A DNA stretch of 64,000 nucleotides, from NCBI RefSeq assembly GCF_030285665.1, contig NZ_CP127295.1, positions 7,874,001 through 7,938,000 on the forward strand, given 5' to 3'. This stretch comes from Amycolatopsis mongoliensis (GTDB lineage: Bacteria; Actinomycetota; Actinomycetes; Mycobacteriales; Pseudonocardiaceae). The notes under the pieces are model-generated. The model searched no databases, had not been told where the DNA came from, and worked only from the letters and a program-made list of their open reading frames with translations. This document shows positions 8,901 to 15,280 of the stretch, piece after piece (position 1 is the first letter of the stretch; the number at the start of each line of letters is the position of its first letter). The position numbers and the translations under genes are program-made.

Positions 8901-10236
8901 GCCAGCTGCTCGACCCGGCGTCGGTGACCGGCGTCCAGAAGTTGAACCCGTGCGGCACCGCCGTGGCCGGGAAGTTGTTGCCCCGCGAGAACGTCCCGTT
9001 GGCCATCGTGCCGCGGGTGGTCACGACGTTGTCGCTCGGGCGGGTGCTCGACGGCGGGGTCGGGGTCGCCGAGACCTTCACGTCGTCCAGCCAGCCCTGC
9101 AGCGAACCCGGGCCGTTGGGGTTGTCGTAGCCGACCAGGATCCGGTCGATCGTCTTGCCCTTGGCGACCTGGCCGATCGCCGAGCGCACCAGGTTCCACT
9201 GGTTGGCGTAGAGCACCTTCGAGGCGCCCTGGCCCTCCGGGGTCAGCGGGAAGCCGTACTGGTCGGTGGCGCCCAGGTTGCGCAGGTAGGTGCCGTCGGT
9301 GAAGGCCAGGTCGATCGCGACGTTGGTGCTGGGGTACTTCAGGTCGCCGGTGATGAACTGCGGCTGCACCTTGTACGACAGCTCGGTCGAAGCGACGACC
9401 GGCACGTTCACGTCGAAGATCTTGTTGTACGACCAGCCGTGGCCGGTCGCGGTCTGGCTGCCGGAGTAGCGGAACGCCTTCATGCCGGTGAAGCCGACGC
9501 GGTTCTTGTTGGTGTAGCCGCTGGTCGGGCCGGAGTCGGTGAAGCTGCGCATGTTCGGCAGCGGCGGCGGCGCCGGGTCGTCGTTGGCCAGCAGCAGCTC
9601 CGACAGCTGCAGGATCGGCCCGCCGTTGTTGGCCGTGATGTTCAGCCGGAAGTACTTGTACGCCGCGGTCGGCGCGGCCAGCTTGTAGTCCTTCTGCTGG
9701 AACCGCGCGGTGAACGCCTGACCCGCCTGCTTGTCCAGGTCGGTCCAGGTGCTCGCGTCGTTCGAGCCCTGCAGCGTCCAGTCCTTGGGGTCGCGGTTGT
9801 CGAAGTCGTTGGCCGAGGAGAGCGCGTAGTGCGTGATCGAGGTGGGTTCCGACAGCGTGATCTGCGCCCACGCGGTCGGGTCCCAGGACAGCCACTTGGT
9901 GTCGGTGGTGCCGTCGACGAGGTTCGACACCACTTCGCCGCCGTCGGTGTTCTCGCTGCTCGCACTGGTCTCGGTGACCTTGCCGCGGATGTCGCCGGGG
10001 ATCGCGGTGCCGTTCGCGCCGTTGACGCCGAACGCGCGCGGCTTGCCGGCCGCGTCGGTGTCCACGGTGTCGGTCCACGTCGGCTGGGGATCACCCGGTT
10101 CGAACGAGGAGGAGAAGTCGGCGGGGAGGGCGTCCTCGGCGGCGGAGGCGGCCGCGGGGAGGGCGACCAGGCCGGCGGCGACCACGGTGGCGGCCAGCAT
10201 CATGGCGACCGGTGGTCTGGCGCTTCGGGGCATCAT
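5923..10236 (-). CDS. Secreted multidomain GH92 alpha-mannosidase
   Basis: A 1437-residue exported exo-alpha-mannosidase. Residues 1-~31 are a signal peptide (MMPRSARPPVAMMLAATVVA, ending AASAAE). An N-terminal F5/8 type C (discoidin) domain spans ~90-215 (SNLVDGTTDTKW...DWTLQGSNDASTW). The GH92 domains follow, with HGFNFWTPVTDAG near 430 and the hallmark GDEDNGEMSAWYIF near 1040. A second discoidin-like domain is at ~1170-1295. A C-terminal tail (~1300-1415) has repeated GPV/GPL turns (SGPVTVGGGASLIV, DGPVAITGATGQV), suggesting a short beta-helix. Two adjacent ATGs are possible; the second (10233) is better spaced from GGAG. It is divergent from the tannase-like gene, with a LacI-type palindrome between them. 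The discoidin domains probably bind glycans or the cell surface. Confidence 0.94.
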   Translation of the reverse strand: MMPRSARPPVAMMLAATVVAAGLVALPAAASAAEDALPADFSSSFEPGDPQPTWTDTVDTDAAGKPRAFGVNGANGTAIPGDIRGKVTETSASSENTDGGEVVSNLVDGTTDTKWLSWDPTAWAQITLSEPTSITHYALSSANDFDNRDPKDWTLQGSNDASTWTDLDKQAGQAFTARFQQKDYKLAAPTAAYKYFRLNITANNGGPILQLSELLLANDDPAPPPLPNMRSFTDSGPTSGYTNKNRVGFTGMKAFRYSGSQTATGHGWSYNKIFDVNVPVVASTELSYKVQPQFITGDLKYPSTNVAIDLAFTDGTYLRNLGATDQYGFPLTPEGQGASKVLYANQWNLVRSAIGQVAKGKTIDRILVGYDNPNGPGSLQGWLDDVKVSATPTPPSSTRPSDNVVTTRGTMANGTFSRGNNFPATAVPHGFNFWTPVTDAGSSSWLYNYSTQNNAQNLPQLQAFSVSHEPSPWMGDREAFQVMPSAAAGVPDANRDKRALAFKHSDEVARAHYYGVQFQNGIKTEIAPTDHAAMMKFSFPGADSSLIFDSVNNSAGLTLDTATGTLSGYTETNVYAGAGRMFVYATFDKPVTAGGKLTGQGRDNVTGYLRFDAGADKTVKMRIATSLISVDQAKKNLAQEIAPAATFDSVRDAAQRAWDDQLKVIEVEGASKDQLTTLYSNLYRLFLYPNSQFENTGTAGTPAYKYASPVSPKTGADTATQTGSKVVDGQMYVNNGFWDTYRTTWPAYSLLTPDMAGKMVDGFVQQYRDGGWIARWSSPGYADLMTGTSSDVAFADAYLKGVKNFDVKSAYDAAIKNATVTPPNSAVGRKGLDQGIFLGYTPNTASEGFSWAIEGYVNDFGIANLSKKLADEAAPNDPRKAEYQENYEYFTSRAQQYVNLFDPSVGFFQGKDATGKFTKTKDQYDPRSWGGDYTETDGWGMAFTVPQDGKGLANLYGGQAGLANKLDQFFADQETATFPGSYGGVIHEMREARDVRMGQYGHSNQPSHHLLYMYDYAGQPSKTQAKVREALSRLYNGAEIGQGYAGDEDNGEMSAWYIFSALGFYPLQMGSPNYAIGSPLFKKATIHLAGGKNLVINAPKNSAKNVYVQGVKVNGKAYSSTSLPQDVIARGGVIDFDMGPNPSTWGTGPNDAPKSITTGDAVPTPLHDETGAGKGTLSTSDGSDAAALIDNTSRTQAAVTGALQYQLNNTDEAVTHYTLTSQTGAGDPKSWTLKGSYDGKTWAVADQQTNQAFSWRQQTRAFKVANPAHYAYYKLEVTATSTGAPAQLAEFELLGKPDASCTRTITGASSGPLTVSSGTVCLQDATVSGPVTVGGGASLIVRGGEIKGPLAATGAGQVVLNRTKVDGPVAITGATGQVSIELTTVGGPVALTGNHGPVLTSSTVGGPLACAANSPAPTDHDLPNTVRGPAAGQCVKI

Positions 10237-10316
10237 TGCTCCAAGCTCTGGAGGGATGAACTCGAGGCACCGCGCGGGCGGGGACCCGGCGGCGCCCAGG
10301 AAGACAAACGCGCGGG

Positions 10317-10330
10317 TGACATCGATGTCA
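10317..10330. promoter_or_regulatory. LacI/GalR-type operator palindrome
   Basis: TGACATCGATGTCA is a perfect 14-base palindrome with a central CG. It fits the known LacI/GalR family pattern TGNNANCGNTNNCA. It lies between the divergent starts of the secreted GH92 mannosidase (10236) and the tannase-like esterase (10384), 81 and 54 bases away. That is a natural position for control of one or both promoters by a sugar-responsive repressor. No LacI-family gene is present in this window, so the regulator would act from elsewhere. Confidence 0.6.
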
Positions 10331-10383
10331 AGACCGGTCGGCAAACCTGACCAGAACTGGACAACCGAGGGAACGGGGACCAG

Positions 10384-12012
10384 ATGAAACGCGCTCGGAT
10401 CATCACCGCCACAGCAGCACTCGCCCTGGCCACCACCGGATTCGCGCCGGCGGCCGCCACCGCCGCCCCGGACTCCGTCGTCCGGCCGATCACCGCCTGC
10501 GGCGACCTGGTCCGCGGGTTCGCCCTTCCGGGCGCCGCCACGCACGTCACCTCGGCGGCCGTCGTCGCCGCGACCGGCACCGACCCCGAGTACTGCGGTG
10601 TGCAGGGCTACGTCGAGCCCGCCGTGCGCTTCGAGCTGCGGCTGCCCACCAAGACCTACGCCGGCCGCTACCTGCAGTACGGCTGCGGTGGTTTCTGCGG
10701 CCTGATCAACCCGCCCGCCTTCGCCGACTGCGACCTGCCGCACGGTGGCGACGTCGCGGTCGCCGCCACCGACGACGGGCACGTCGGCAAGACCCCCGCC
10801 GTCGTCGACGACGGCAGCTGGGGCGCGCACGACCAGGCCGCCCGCGACGACTTCGAGTTCCGCGCACCCCACGTCGTCGCCCGCGCGTCGAAGGCGATCA
10901 TCCAGGCCTTCTACGGCGCCCTGCCGAAGAAGGCCTACTTCACCGGCTGCTCCGACGGCGGCCGCGAAGGCCTCCAGCTGGCCCAGCGCTACCCGGCCGA
11001 CTTCGACGGCATCGTCGCCGGCGCCCCCGCCGGCTACTGGAGCCCGCTGCTGGAGTTCCAGGCCTGGCTCGCCCGGGCGAACACCGCCGCCGACGGCAGC
11101 CCGATCCTCACCGCCGCGAAGCTGCCCGCCCTCCACAACGCCGTCCTCGCGGCCTGCGACCGCCTCGACGGGCTCGGCGACGGCCAGCTCGACGACCCGC
11201 GTGCGTGCCGCTTCGACCCGGCGACCCTGACCTGCACCGGCCCGGACACCCCCTCGTGCCTCACCCCGGCCCAGGTCGCCGCGACCCGCCGGCTCTACTC
11301 GCCGCCCACCGACGCCCACGGCACGCTGCTCTACCCCGGCGGCGAGCTCCGGGGCTCCGAGCTGTCCTGGGCCGGGTGGATCATCGGCGTCCCCGAGACC
11401 GGGGGCCTCTCCTTCGCCCGCAGCCTCGCCGACAACTACCTGCGCTACCTCGGCTACCCGATCGGCACGCCGGCCTCGACCGTCGACACCTTCGCCTTCA
11501 CCAAGCGCGAGTTCGACCGGCTCACCCCGGAGGGCGTCCGGTACAACGCGATGAGCCTCGACCTGTCGGCGTTCCAGCGCCGCGGCGGCAAGCTCGTGCT
11601 GTGGCACGGCTGGGCCGACCAAGCCATCCCGCCGGCCGGCACCCTCGACTACTACCAGCGGCTCACCCACGGCCGTACCCAGAACTTCGTCCGGCTGTTC
11701 ATGGTCCCCTCGCTCTACCACTGCGGCGGCGGCACCACGCTCACCGAGTTCGACCCGCTGCGCGAGCTGGTCGCCTGGGTCGAACGCGGCACCGCGCCCA
11801 CGGTGGTGACGGCGACCGGCCGCGACGCCGCCGGCACGGTCACCCGGACGCGGCCGGTGTTCCCCTACCCGCAGCGCGCGGTCTACGACGGCAGCGGCAG
11901 CGTCGACGACGCGGCCAACTTCCGCCCGGCGCCACCGGCCGCCCCGGTCCGCGACGTCGTCGACTGGGCAGGCAACGGGCTGTACGCCATCCCGGGCCCG
12001 GTCGCCCGGTAA
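10384..12012 (+). CDS. Tannase/feruloyl esterase family secreted esterase
   Basis: A 542-residue protein with a clear signal peptide (MKRARIITATAALALATTGF, cleavage near ATAAP). It carries the tannase-family elbow GCSDGGREG, an acid in WHGWADQAIPP, and a His-Cys pair in YHCGGG. Cys next to the catalytic Ser and Cys next to the catalytic His form the CS-D-HC disulfide arrangement known from fungal feruloyl esterase B and tannases. The family cleaves ester bonds of phenolic acids such as gallate or ferulate, or related aromatic esters. GGGGAC precedes the ATG. Divergence from a secreted mannosidase and the shared operator suggest co-induction during plant-polymer use. The exact ester substrate is not predictable. 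Confidence 0.92.
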   Translation: MKRARIITATAALALATTGFAPAAATAAPDSVVRPITACGDLVRGFALPGAATHVTSAAVVAATGTDPEYCGVQGYVEPAVRFELRLPTKTYAGRYLQYGCGGFCGLINPPAFADCDLPHGGDVAVAATDDGHVGKTPAVVDDGSWGAHDQAARDDFEFRAPHVVARASKAIIQAFYGALPKKAYFTGCSDGGREGLQLAQRYPADFDGIVAGAPAGYWSPLLEFQAWLARANTAADGSPILTAAKLPALHNAVLAACDRLDGLGDGQLDDPRACRFDPATLTCTGPDTPSCLTPAQVAATRRLYSPPTDAHGTLLYPGGELRGSELSWAGWIIGVPETGGLSFARSLADNYLRYLGYPIGTPASTVDTFAFTKREFDRLTPEGVRYNAMSLDLSAFQRRGGKLVLWHGWADQAIPPAGTLDYYQRLTHGRTQNFVRLFMVPSLYHCGGGTTLTEFDPLRELVAWVERGTAPTVVTATGRDAAGTVTRTRPVFPYPQRAVYDGSGSVDDAANFRPAPPAAPVRDVVDWAGNGLYAIPGPVAR

Positions 12013-12053
12013 ACCGGTCACGCGGCTCCGGCGTCGTCGCTAAAGTCCTGATC

Positions 12054-12692
12054 ATGACGACACCGGAGCCCGCCGACCGCGTCCTGTCCCGCGCCTCCCT
12101 CGCCGAGGGCGACCCCACCCGGTGGTTCGACCAGCTCTACACGGCCGCCGCCCGCGGCGAGGCCGAAGTGCCGTGGACCCGCGGCGCGCCGAACGCGGAC
12201 CTCGCCGCCTGGGTGCCTCCCGGTGCCGGCCGGCGGGCGCTGGTGGTGGGCAGCGCTTTGGGCGACGACTCGGAACTGCTGGCGTCGGCGGGCTGGACGG
12301 TGACGGGGTTCGACGTCGCCCCGACAGCGGTCGAGGCGGCCCGCGCCCGGTTCCCGAAGTCCACAGTGGACTACGTGGTGGCGGACCTGCTGAAGCCGCC
12401 GGGGGAGTGGCACCAGGCGTTCGACCTGGTCGTGGAGATCATGAACATCCAGGCGATGCCCCGCGAATTCCGCCCGGCGGCGCTGACGTCACTGGCCGGC
12501 TTCCTCGCCCCCGGCGGCACGCTGGTCGTGTCGGAGGTCGCGGAGGAGAACTTCGACATGGCGACCTGGCAGAGCCCGCCGTGGCCGTTCAGCCGCGAGG
12601 AGGTCGAGTCGGTGGCCCAGGACGGCGTCACGCTGGTGACCCTCGACCGCATCCGCGACGGCGCGCGCCACTGGGCCACCTTCACCCGGTAA
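12054..12692 (+). CDS. Class I SAM-dependent methyltransferase
   Basis: A 212-residue Rossmann-fold methyltransferase. Motif I reads ALVVGSALGDDSELLA, followed by the acidic loop VTGFDVAPTAVEAARARFP and VDYVVADLL, and a post-motif segment FDLVVEIMNIQ. These are SAM-binding features resembling the thiopurine-methyltransferase/UbiE-like group. The acceptor is unknown. The start ATG at 12054 is 7 bases after a -10-like TAAAGT (12041-12046) with no ribosome site, so the transcript may be leaderless. It follows the esterase by 41 bases on the same strand. Confidence 0.88.
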   Translation: MTTPEPADRVLSRASLAEGDPTRWFDQLYTAAARGEAEVPWTRGAPNADLAAWVPPGAGRRALVVGSALGDDSELLASAGWTVTGFDVAPTAVEAARARFPKSTVDYVVADLLKPPGEWHQAFDLVVEIMNIQAMPREFRPAALTSLAGFLAPGGTLVVSEVAEENFDMATWQSPPWPFSREEVESVAQDGVTLVTLDRIRDGARHWATFTR

Positions 12693-12723
12693 CGGCGGCC
12701 GCCGCGCCCCCGACTCAGGGAGC

Positions 12724-12996
12724 ATGTGGGCCGTCATCGGAGTCTGGGACATCGCGCCGGAAAAGCTCGGCGAGCTGCGCGCCCAGGTACCGCTCATGGC
12801 CTCGAGCAAGGTCGGCACGCCGGGCTTCGTGCACGGCACCTGGACCCTCGACGGCCACATGATCCAGGTCTACGCCGACGAAGCCAGCGCCCGCCGCTAC
12901 CACGACGACATGCTCGCCAAGGGGTTCACCGAACAGCCCGGGGTGCGGTGCGTCGTCTGGGCCGTCGCCGAGGTCGGCGCCGAGTCGCAGGTCTAG
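12724..12996 (+). CDS. Small antibiotic-biosynthesis-monooxygenase-like (dimeric alpha/beta barrel) protein
   Basis: A 90-residue protein beginning MWAVIGVWDIAPEKLGELRA, with strand-helix-strand-strand-helix-strand order (GFVHGTWTLDGHMIQVYADE, then a helix ASARRYHDDMLAKGF, then VRCVVWAVAEV). This matches the ferredoxin-like fold of ABM/stress-responsive barrel domains, which act as dimers. Family members include heme-degrading enzymes and cofactor-free monooxygenases, but no catalytic motif can be recognised here. It is 31 bases after the methyltransferase and may share its transcript. Its stop overlaps the stop of the convergent M20 peptidase gene. Confidence 0.75.
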   Translation: MWAVIGVWDIAPEKLGELRAQVPLMASSKVGTPGFVHGTWTLDGHMIQVYADEASARRYHDDMLAKGFTEQPGVRCVVWAVAEVGAESQV

Positions 12997-14291
12997 CAGT
13001 CCGCCAGGAACCGGGACAGCACCCGCGTCCCGAAGTGCAGGCCCTCCACCGGCACCCGCTCGTCCACCCCGTGCGCCATCGCGCGGTACGGGAAGCCCTT
13101 CGGCAGCCACAGCGGCGCGAACCCGTAGTTGGCGATCCCCAGCTGGGCGAACGCCTTCGCGTCCGTGCCGCCACCCAGGCAGTACGGCACCACCACGGCC
13201 TCCGGGTCCTCGGCCCGCAACGCGGCGGCCATCGCCGAGAACCACGGCGAGTCGACCGGGGCCTGCACCGGCGGCTGGTGCGCCACGAACTCCCGCGTCA
13301 CGCCCTCGCCGAGCAGCTCGTCCAGCGCGGCGAACAGGTCGCCCTCGGTGCCCGGCAGCACCCGCACGTCCACCTGCGCGGTGGCCGTCGACGGGATCAC
13401 GTTCACCTTGTACCCGGCGTCCAGCATCGTCGGGGTCGTGCTGTTGCGGACCGTCGGCACCACCAGCCCGCCCGCCGGGCCCAGCGCCGCCACCGCCGCG
13501 TCCACCCCGTCCGAAGAGGACAGATCGACCGGCACCCCGAGCGCGTCCCCCGTCCGCTCCAGGAACGCCCGCACCGCCGGGGTCAGCGTCACCGGCCAGC
13601 GGTGCGCGGCGACCCGGTTCAGCGCGCCCACCAACCGGGTGACGGCGTTCTCGTCGTTGGGCCGCGACCCGTGCCCGGCCCGGCCCCGGGCCGTCAGGCG
13701 GAGGTGCGCCGTCCCGCGCTCGGCCGTCCCGACCGGGTAGAGGTGCACGTCGCGGCCGTCGGCCGCCGGCACGTGGTAGGTGTAGCCGCCCGACTCGCTG
13801 ATGGCGGCCTCGCAGCCTTCGAACAGCTCCGGATGCGACGCGACGAGCCAGTGCGCGCCCCAGTCGCCGCGGTCCTCCTCGTCGGCGACGAACGCCAGCA
13901 CCAGCTCACGCCGGGGCCGCACCCCGCCGGCCAGCGCGGCGAGCACCATCGCCACGAAGTCCTTCATGTCGGTCGCGCCGCGGCCCCACAGGTACCCGTC
14001 GCGGACCTCGCCGGAGAACGGCGGCACCGACCAGTCCGCGGCGTCGGCCGGCACGACGTCGAGGTGCCCCTGCACCAGCAGCGCGGGCAGCGACGGATCG
14101 GTGCCGGGGACGCGGGCGACGACACTCGCCCGGCCGGGCGCGGCTTCCAGGATCCGCGCCGGGATGCCCAGGCCGTCCAGGAACGCGGCCACGTACTCCG
14201 CGGCCGGGCGTTCGGGCTCGGCGTCGTTCCCGCCGCGGTTGGTCGTGTCGAACCGGATCAGGTCCGCGCACAGCTCGACGACGTCAGCCAT
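12993..14291 (-). CDS. M20/M25/M40 family metallopeptidase
   Basis: A 432-residue two-zinc peptidase/deacylase of the M20 family. Metal ligands and catalytic residues appear in order: QGHLDVVPAD (His and Asp base), GRGATDMKDF (bridging Asp), ADEEDRG (catalytic Glu and metal Glu) and a C-terminal His in EGLHFG. The middle part (RLTARGRAGHGSRPN) is the dimerisation-domain entry. M20 members hydrolyse dipeptides, acylated amino acids or related amides. The ATG start overlaps the end of the M55 gene by 8 bases, so the two are coupled. Together they diverge from a dipeptide-type ABC transporter, which fits cytoplasmic hydrolysis of imported peptides. Confidence 0.93.
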   Translation of the reverse strand: MADVVELCADLIRFDTTNRGGNDAEPERPAAEYVAAFLDGLGIPARILEAAPGRASVVARVPGTDPSLPALLVQGHLDVVPADAADWSVPPFSGEVRDGYLWGRGATDMKDFVAMVLAALAGGVRPRRELVLAFVADEEDRGDWGAHWLVASHPELFEGCEAAISESGGYTYHVPAADGRDVHLYPVGTAERGTAHLRLTARGRAGHGSRPNDENAVTRLVGALNRVAAHRWPVTLTPAVRAFLERTGDALGVPVDLSSSDGVDAAVAALGPAGGLVVPTVRNSTTPTMLDAGYKVNVIPSTATAQVDVRVLPGTEGDLFAALDELLGEGVTREFVAHQPPVQAPVDSPWFSAMAAALRAEDPEAVVVPYCLGGGTDAKAFAQLGIANYGFAPLWLPKGFPYRAMAHGVDERVPVEGLHFGTRVLSRFLADC

Positions 14292-15111
14292 AGATGCCCT
14301 GCACCGCCCCCGCCGCGATCGCCGTGACGACCTTGAACGCCTTCATCGCCTCGGTCATGTTCACCGCGTCGAAGCCGACCCGCCGGGTGCCGATCTGCTC
14401 CACCGTCGGGATCACCGCCGTCGCCTGCGCCAGGTGGCTCGCGTCGAACTCCACCTCGATCCGGTGCGACCCCACCTGCCGCTCCTCCCGGCCGGCCCGC
14501 GCCATCGCGTCGGCCGCCGCGCCGGTCAGCAGGTCCGCGGTGCGCGCCGGCGGCAGGCAGATCGCCGCGTACCGGCTCACGCACTCCTTCACCTGGACCA
14601 GCTCCGCCTCCGGAGCGTAATCGCGGGCGTCGTCACACGTTTTGTCGTCACCCGAAACGAGCAGGACAGGGACGCCGTACTCCGCGGCCATCGCCGCGTT
14701 CAGCCGGCCCTCGCTCGCCGGGACGTCGTCCAGCCACACCCCGGTGATCTGGTTCTCCAGGTAGGTGTGGGACAGCACCCCGTCGAACCCGGCGCCGGCG
14801 TGGTAACCCAGGAACACCACACCGTCCACACCGGAATCGACGCCCTGCATCATCGACAGCGGCTTGTGCCGCCCGGTGAGCATCCGCGCCCGCGGGTCGA
14901 GGTCCTCCAGCAGCAGGTTCCGCTGCGACGAATGCGCCTCGTTGACCAGCACGTCACTGGCCCCGGCCTCGTACAGCCCGGCCAGCACGGCGTTGACGTC
15001 GCCGGTGAACAGCCGCCGGAAGCGGTCCCACTGCGGCGATCCGGGCACGACGTCGTCGGTCCAGGTGACGCCGGTGGCGCCTTCCATGTCCGCCGAGATC
15101 ATGATGCGCAT
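14284..15111 (-). CDS. M55 family D-aminopeptidase (DppA-like)
   Basis: A 275-residue zinc peptidase of family M55. The N terminus MRIMISADMEGATGV carries the metal-binding Asp and Glu typical of DppA. VNEAHSSQRN, FLGYHAGAG and SHTYLENQITGVWL provide the further His and Glu residues. Bacillus DppA removes N-terminal D-amino acids such as D-Ala and is encoded with a dipeptide transporter, as here. I chose the ATG at 15111 because it matches the family N terminus; a GTG at 15120 would add three residues. It diverges from the substrate-binding protein gene and is coupled to the M20 gene downstream. The likely role is processing peptides containing D-amino acids, perhaps from cell wall. Confidence 0.92.
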   Translation of the reverse strand: MRIMISADMEGATGVTWTDDVVPGSPQWDRFRRLFTGDVNAVLAGLYEAGASDVLVNEAHSSQRNLLLEDLDPRARMLTGRHKPLSMMQGVDSGVDGVVFLGYHAGAGFDGVLSHTYLENQITGVWLDDVPASEGRLNAAMAAEYGVPVLLVSGDDKTCDDARDYAPEAELVQVKECVSRYAAICLPPARTADLLTGAAADAMARAGREERQVGSHRIEVEFDASHLAQATAVIPTVEQIGTRRVGFDAVNMTEAMKAFKVVTAIAAGAVQGIYG

Positions 15112-15178
15112 GCCCGGCACTCTAACCAGGCCGCCCGGGCTCCGGGCACGGATCCCCGATCACGGTGCGTCACCGAAG

Positions 15179-15196
15179 CCGATCGATAACGATCGG
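15179..15196. promoter_or_regulatory. Inverted repeat between M55 and ABC transporter genes
   Basis: CCGATCG-ATAA-CGATCGG is a perfect inverted repeat with 7-base arms and an AT-only spacer. It lies in the 169-base divergent region between the M55 peptidase start (15111) and the substrate-binding protein start (15281). It is a candidate operator for coordinated control of both operons. A downstream T/A-richer stretch (GGTTGTCCGGGTATGTGGTT, 15220-15246 region) may contain the transporter promoter, but no consensus boxes are convincing. Confidence 0.45.
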
Positions 15197-15280
15197 ACAC
15201 CTGCCGAGGCGGCAACATATTGCGCGGTTGTCCGGGTATGTGGTTACTTCTCGTCCTTGGGGAGGCTCACAGCGAGAACG

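Noticed and set aside
5977..10350. Very long plus-strand frame opposite the secreted GH92 gene
   Set aside because: Its Arg/Val/Gly/Asp-rich translation is antisense to a gene with clear family motifs; high GC removes stop codons from the opposite strand.
10237..12021. N-terminal extension of the secreted GH92 frame
   Set aside because: It is antisense to the tannase-like gene, and the signal peptide begins at 10236.
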